From positions 2,728,001 to 2,792,000 of the forward strand of contig NZ_CP110806.1 in the NCBI RefSeq assembly GCF_026184235.1: a stretch of 64,000 nt of DNA, in the 5' to 3' direction. The position numbers and the translations under genes were made by a program. Below, in pieces: positions 61,966 through 64,000 of the stretch (position 1 is the first letter of the stretch; every line of letters starts with the position of its first letter). The DNA is from Cellulomonas sp. S1-8. Lineage in GTDB: Bacteria > Actinomycetota > Actinomycetes > Actinomycetales > Cellulomonadaceae. The notes beneath the pieces are model-generated. The model made no database searches and had not been told where the DNA came from. It saw only the letters and a list, made by a program, of their open reading frames with translations.

Positions 61966-63734
61966 CGGCGCCGACGATCGTCGCGCGGCCGACCGCGCAC
62001 CACGACGACGACCGGGCCGTCCGGCGCGGCCGGCTGTGGCCGACCCTCGTGGTGGGCGCGGTCGGCGTCGTCCTGCTCGTGCTCGTCGTGGCGCGGTCCG
62101 CGTACGACCTCAACAACATCGACGGCATCTCGTACATCTCGATCGCCCGCCAGTACGCCGCCGGCCACCTGCATGACGCGGTCAACGCCTACTGGTCGCC
62201 GCTCGTCAGCTGGCTCGCGGCACCGCTGGTGCGCGCCGGCGTCGGCGACATCACCGCGGTCGTCGCGGTCAACGCGGCGGCCTCGGTGCTGGGCACCGCG
62301 GTCGGCGTGGCGTTCGTCTGGCGGGTCACGCGGGGGCACACGGTCGCGACGGCACTGTTCGCCACGGTCGCCGTGGTCTTCTACGCCGGGAGCGCGCACG
62401 CGCTGACGCCGGACGTCCTCGTCGTGGCGTGGACCACCTGCTTCGTGTACGCGCTCCTGCGGGTCGACGAGGCGCTCGCGGCCGGCCGGCCGGTCGTGCT
62501 CGACGCGACCCTGCTCGGCGCGGTGTGCGCCGCGGGCTACGTGACGAAGCTGTTCCTGGTCCCGGTCGTCGTGGTCGGCCTGGCGCTCTGGCTGGCGCTG
62601 CGGCTCGCCGGCGGCGACGGCGCGGCCCGCCGTCGGCTGCTCGCCGCCTCCGGTGTCGCGCTGCTGGTCGGCCTGGCCCTGTCGGCTCCCTGGGTCGCGG
62701 CGCTGACGTGGAAGTACGGCGAGCTCACGATCGGCTCGTCCTTCGACGTCAACATGTCCGCGAAGTTCGACCCCGCGCAGAGCGGCGGGCCCACGGTCAC
62801 GGACGCGCCGCTGTGGGCCCCGCCCAACGACCGCGCCGTGTCCTTCGGCGAGGACCGGACCTTCCAGGTCGGGGGCGACGCCGCGGACGAGCCCGGGCAG
62901 CCGCTCGGCGAGCGCGTCGGCTACTACCTCGACCAGCGCGTCCTGGCGCTGCCGCACTACCTCGAGAAGATCCGGTCGATCGCGCCGTGGGCGGTCGCCA
63001 CGATGATCGTGTGCACCGTGGCGCTCGTCCTGCGCCGCGGCGGGGGGACCCTGCGTGCGCCGCTCGTCGTGCTCGCCGTGACCTTCTGGGTGTACTTCCT
63101 CGGGTACGCCGGCGTGACGACCGCGGCCCGCGCCGGGGGGAACTCGCGCTACTACCTGCCGCTGCTCATCCTCTCGACACTCGCGGCGTGCGTGGCGCTG
63201 CCGTACCTCTGGGACCGGTTCGCGCGCGGCGCCCGCGCGCCGCAGCGCGTGGTCGCGGTGGCGCTGGTCGCCCTGCTGCCGGTGAGCGTCGTGTGGCAGC
63301 ACGGCGGCGGCCAGGGTCCGCCGTTCAGCGTGGCGGACTCGACGCGCGGCCTGGACTACCTGCTCGACGAGGCCGAGCCACCGGCGATCCAGCTGGTCGC
63401 GCAGGACCTCGCGGAGATGGTCGAGCCGGGCAGCCGGATCGTCGGGAGCAACTACCGCGGCACCCTGCGGCTCGCGTTCTACCTGCACGGTCAGGTGTAC
63501 GGGCGGGCCGAGCAGGGGTACGACGTGGCCGACCCGGCGTTCCGCGCGAAGCTGCGGGACGCGGACATCGACTACTACCTGATGTTCACCCCGGCGCAGG
63601 CCGACCCCCCCGACCTCACGGCCCTGGGCCCGACGCTGCTCTCCACGACCGCCCAGACCACGTGCACGGACGACCTGGGGGCCGTGGTGCAGAGCTGCCG
63701 CATCGACCTGGTCGACCTGCGCGATGACGCCTGA
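61962..63734 (+). CDS. GT39-like integral membrane glycosyltransferase
   Basis: A 590-residue GT-C-like protein. A first helix (WPTLVVGAVGVVLLVLVVARS) is followed by YDLNNIDGISYISIARQYAAG, where the acidic Asp loop after helix 1 is the usual GT-C catalytic site. About ten helices follow, then a C-terminal extracellular domain (about 460-590) with two Cys (TTCTDDLG, QSCRIDL). It would transfer a sugar from a polyprenyl carrier outside the membrane. It overlaps the preceding gene by ATGA and the next by 11 bases. Confidence 0.82.
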   Translation: MTAPTIVARPTAHHDDDRAVRRGRLWPTLVVGAVGVVLLVLVVARSAYDLNNIDGISYISIARQYAAGHLHDAVNAYWSPLVSWLAAPLVRAGVGDITAVVAVNAAASVLGTAVGVAFVWRVTRGHTVATALFATVAVVFYAGSAHALTPDVLVVAWTTCFVYALLRVDEALAAGRPVVLDATLLGAVCAAGYVTKLFLVPVVVVGLALWLALRLAGGDGAARRRLLAASGVALLVGLALSAPWVAALTWKYGELTIGSSFDVNMSAKFDPAQSGGPTVTDAPLWAPPNDRAVSFGEDRTFQVGGDAADEPGQPLGERVGYYLDQRVLALPHYLEKIRSIAPWAVATMIVCTVALVLRRGGGTLRAPLVVLAVTFWVYFLGYAGVTTAARAGGNSRYYLPLLILSTLAACVALPYLWDRFARGARAPQRVVAVALVALLPVSVVWQHGGGQGPPFSVADSTRGLDYLLDEAEPPAIQLVAQDLAEMVEPGSRIVGSNYRGTLRLAFYLHGQVYGRAEQGYDVADPAFRAKLRDADIDYYLMFTPAQADPPDLTALGPTLLSTTAQTTCTDDLGAVVQSCRIDLVDLRDDA

Positions 63735-64000
63735 CCGGGTGCGTGCTGCCGTGCGTGGTGCGCGCGACGTGACCCGCCGGCTGCTCGTGACGGGACGGCG
63801 GCGCGGGCGTGCCGCCGTCACGACGGCACGCGGCTGGTCGTCCGCGAGCGTGGTGGCCTGGGGCGCGGTGGTCGCGTTCACCGTGGTCGGCATCGGCCCC
63901 GCCCTGATCGGCAGGGCCGTCTTCGTCGCGACCGACCTGCTCACCGGGCTGGCGCCGTGGAGCTCGTACGACCACGGGGACGGCACCGTGGACAACCCGT
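63724..64000 (+). CDS. Membrane protein, N-terminal part (runs off the right edge)
   Basis: An open frame of 92 codons from ATG 63724 reaches the window end without a stop. It begins MTPDRVRAAVRGARDV with many Arg, then a helix near residues 40-70 (SVVAWGAVVAFTVVGIG-PALIG) and LLTGLAPWSSYDHGDGT. The last part recalls the first extracellular loop of YfhO-type GT-C proteins, but this is weak. It overlaps the previous gene by 11 bases, so it belongs to the same operon. Confidence 0.6.
   Translation, partial: MTPDRVRAAVRGARDVTRRLLVTGRRRGRAAVTTARGWSSASVVAWGAVVAFTVVGIGPALIGRAVFVATDLLTGLAPWSSYDHGDGTVDNP

Overview
The window is very GC-rich and gene-dense, and reads as chromosome from a plant-biomass-degrading actinobacterium of the Cellulomonas type (order Micrococcales). 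The evidence is actinobacterial housekeeping synteny (mtrA-mtrB-lpqB, whiB, DUF3499, ndgR-leuCD, secA next to an Rv3235-like gene), frequent GTG starts, many GTGA/ATGA stop-start overlaps, leaderless promoters, and a secreted GH10 xylanase with a Pro-Thr linker and a family 2 carbohydrate-binding module. The genus is an inference. No integrase, transposase, phage gene, CRISPR array or resistance island is visible, and no gap between genes exceeds 300 bases.

Layout. 1-2.9 kb: 5' end of recG, a FakA/DAK2-type kinase gene, rpmB and a GNAT acetyltransferase. 3.0-13.5 kb: an envelope and amino-acid block: thiL, a DUF3515 lipoprotein, ddl, a Cys/Met PLP enzyme, gpsA, a PlsC-type acyltransferase, murA, leuD-leuC and the divergent IclR-type regulator. 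13.6-13.9 kb: tRNA-Glu(CTC) and tRNA-Gln(CTG). 14.1-19.3 kb: a small cluster of unknown purpose: DUF6912-like protein, CpaE/MinD-like ATPase with an altered P-loop, SAF-domain (CpaB-like) membrane protein, small BldC-like HTH protein, a 192-aa unknown, a LysM membrane protein and an Rv3235-like protein. 19.4-27.0 kb: secA, a YcaQ-type DNA glycosylase, the GH10 xylanase, hpf and comF. 27.1-31.3 kb: the mtrA-mtrB-lpqB operon. 31.5-40.2 kb: a membrane/MoxR/DUF58 operon followed by an AlkZ-like glycosylase, SpoIIM and an RDD protein. 40.3-49.4 kb: Trm112-like, zinc-ribbon, DUF3499, zincin-like, two glycosyltransferases (one of 1195 aa), DUF5719, whiB and TIGR03089. 49.3-64.0 kb: a cell-surface glycan locus with at least five more glycosyltransferases, a Wzx-like flippase, rmlA, an HPr-kinase-like P-loop protein, a UPF0104-type membrane protein, a GT39-like membrane protein and a truncated membrane protein at the right edge.

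How the parts fit. Much of the window serves the cell envelope: peptidoglycan precursors (murA, ddl), phospholipid precursors (gpsA, plsC), protein export (secA), envelope signalling (mtrAB-lpqB) and surface polysaccharide synthesis and export. The xylanase would leave through SecA.

The least explained signals are: (1) five CATC motifs at exactly 10-bp spacing in the divergent promoter at 17567-17611, close to a gene for a BldC-like protein, a family that binds direct repeats; (2) an 8-bp GGTC array upstream of the SAF gene; (3) the SAF / altered CpaE / HTH / LysM cluster itself; (4) an HPr-kinase-like protein inside the glycan locus; (5) QxD-type and QxQ-type interstrand-crosslink glycosylase relatives in one window; (6) a four-arm alternating inverted repeat at 37009-37102.
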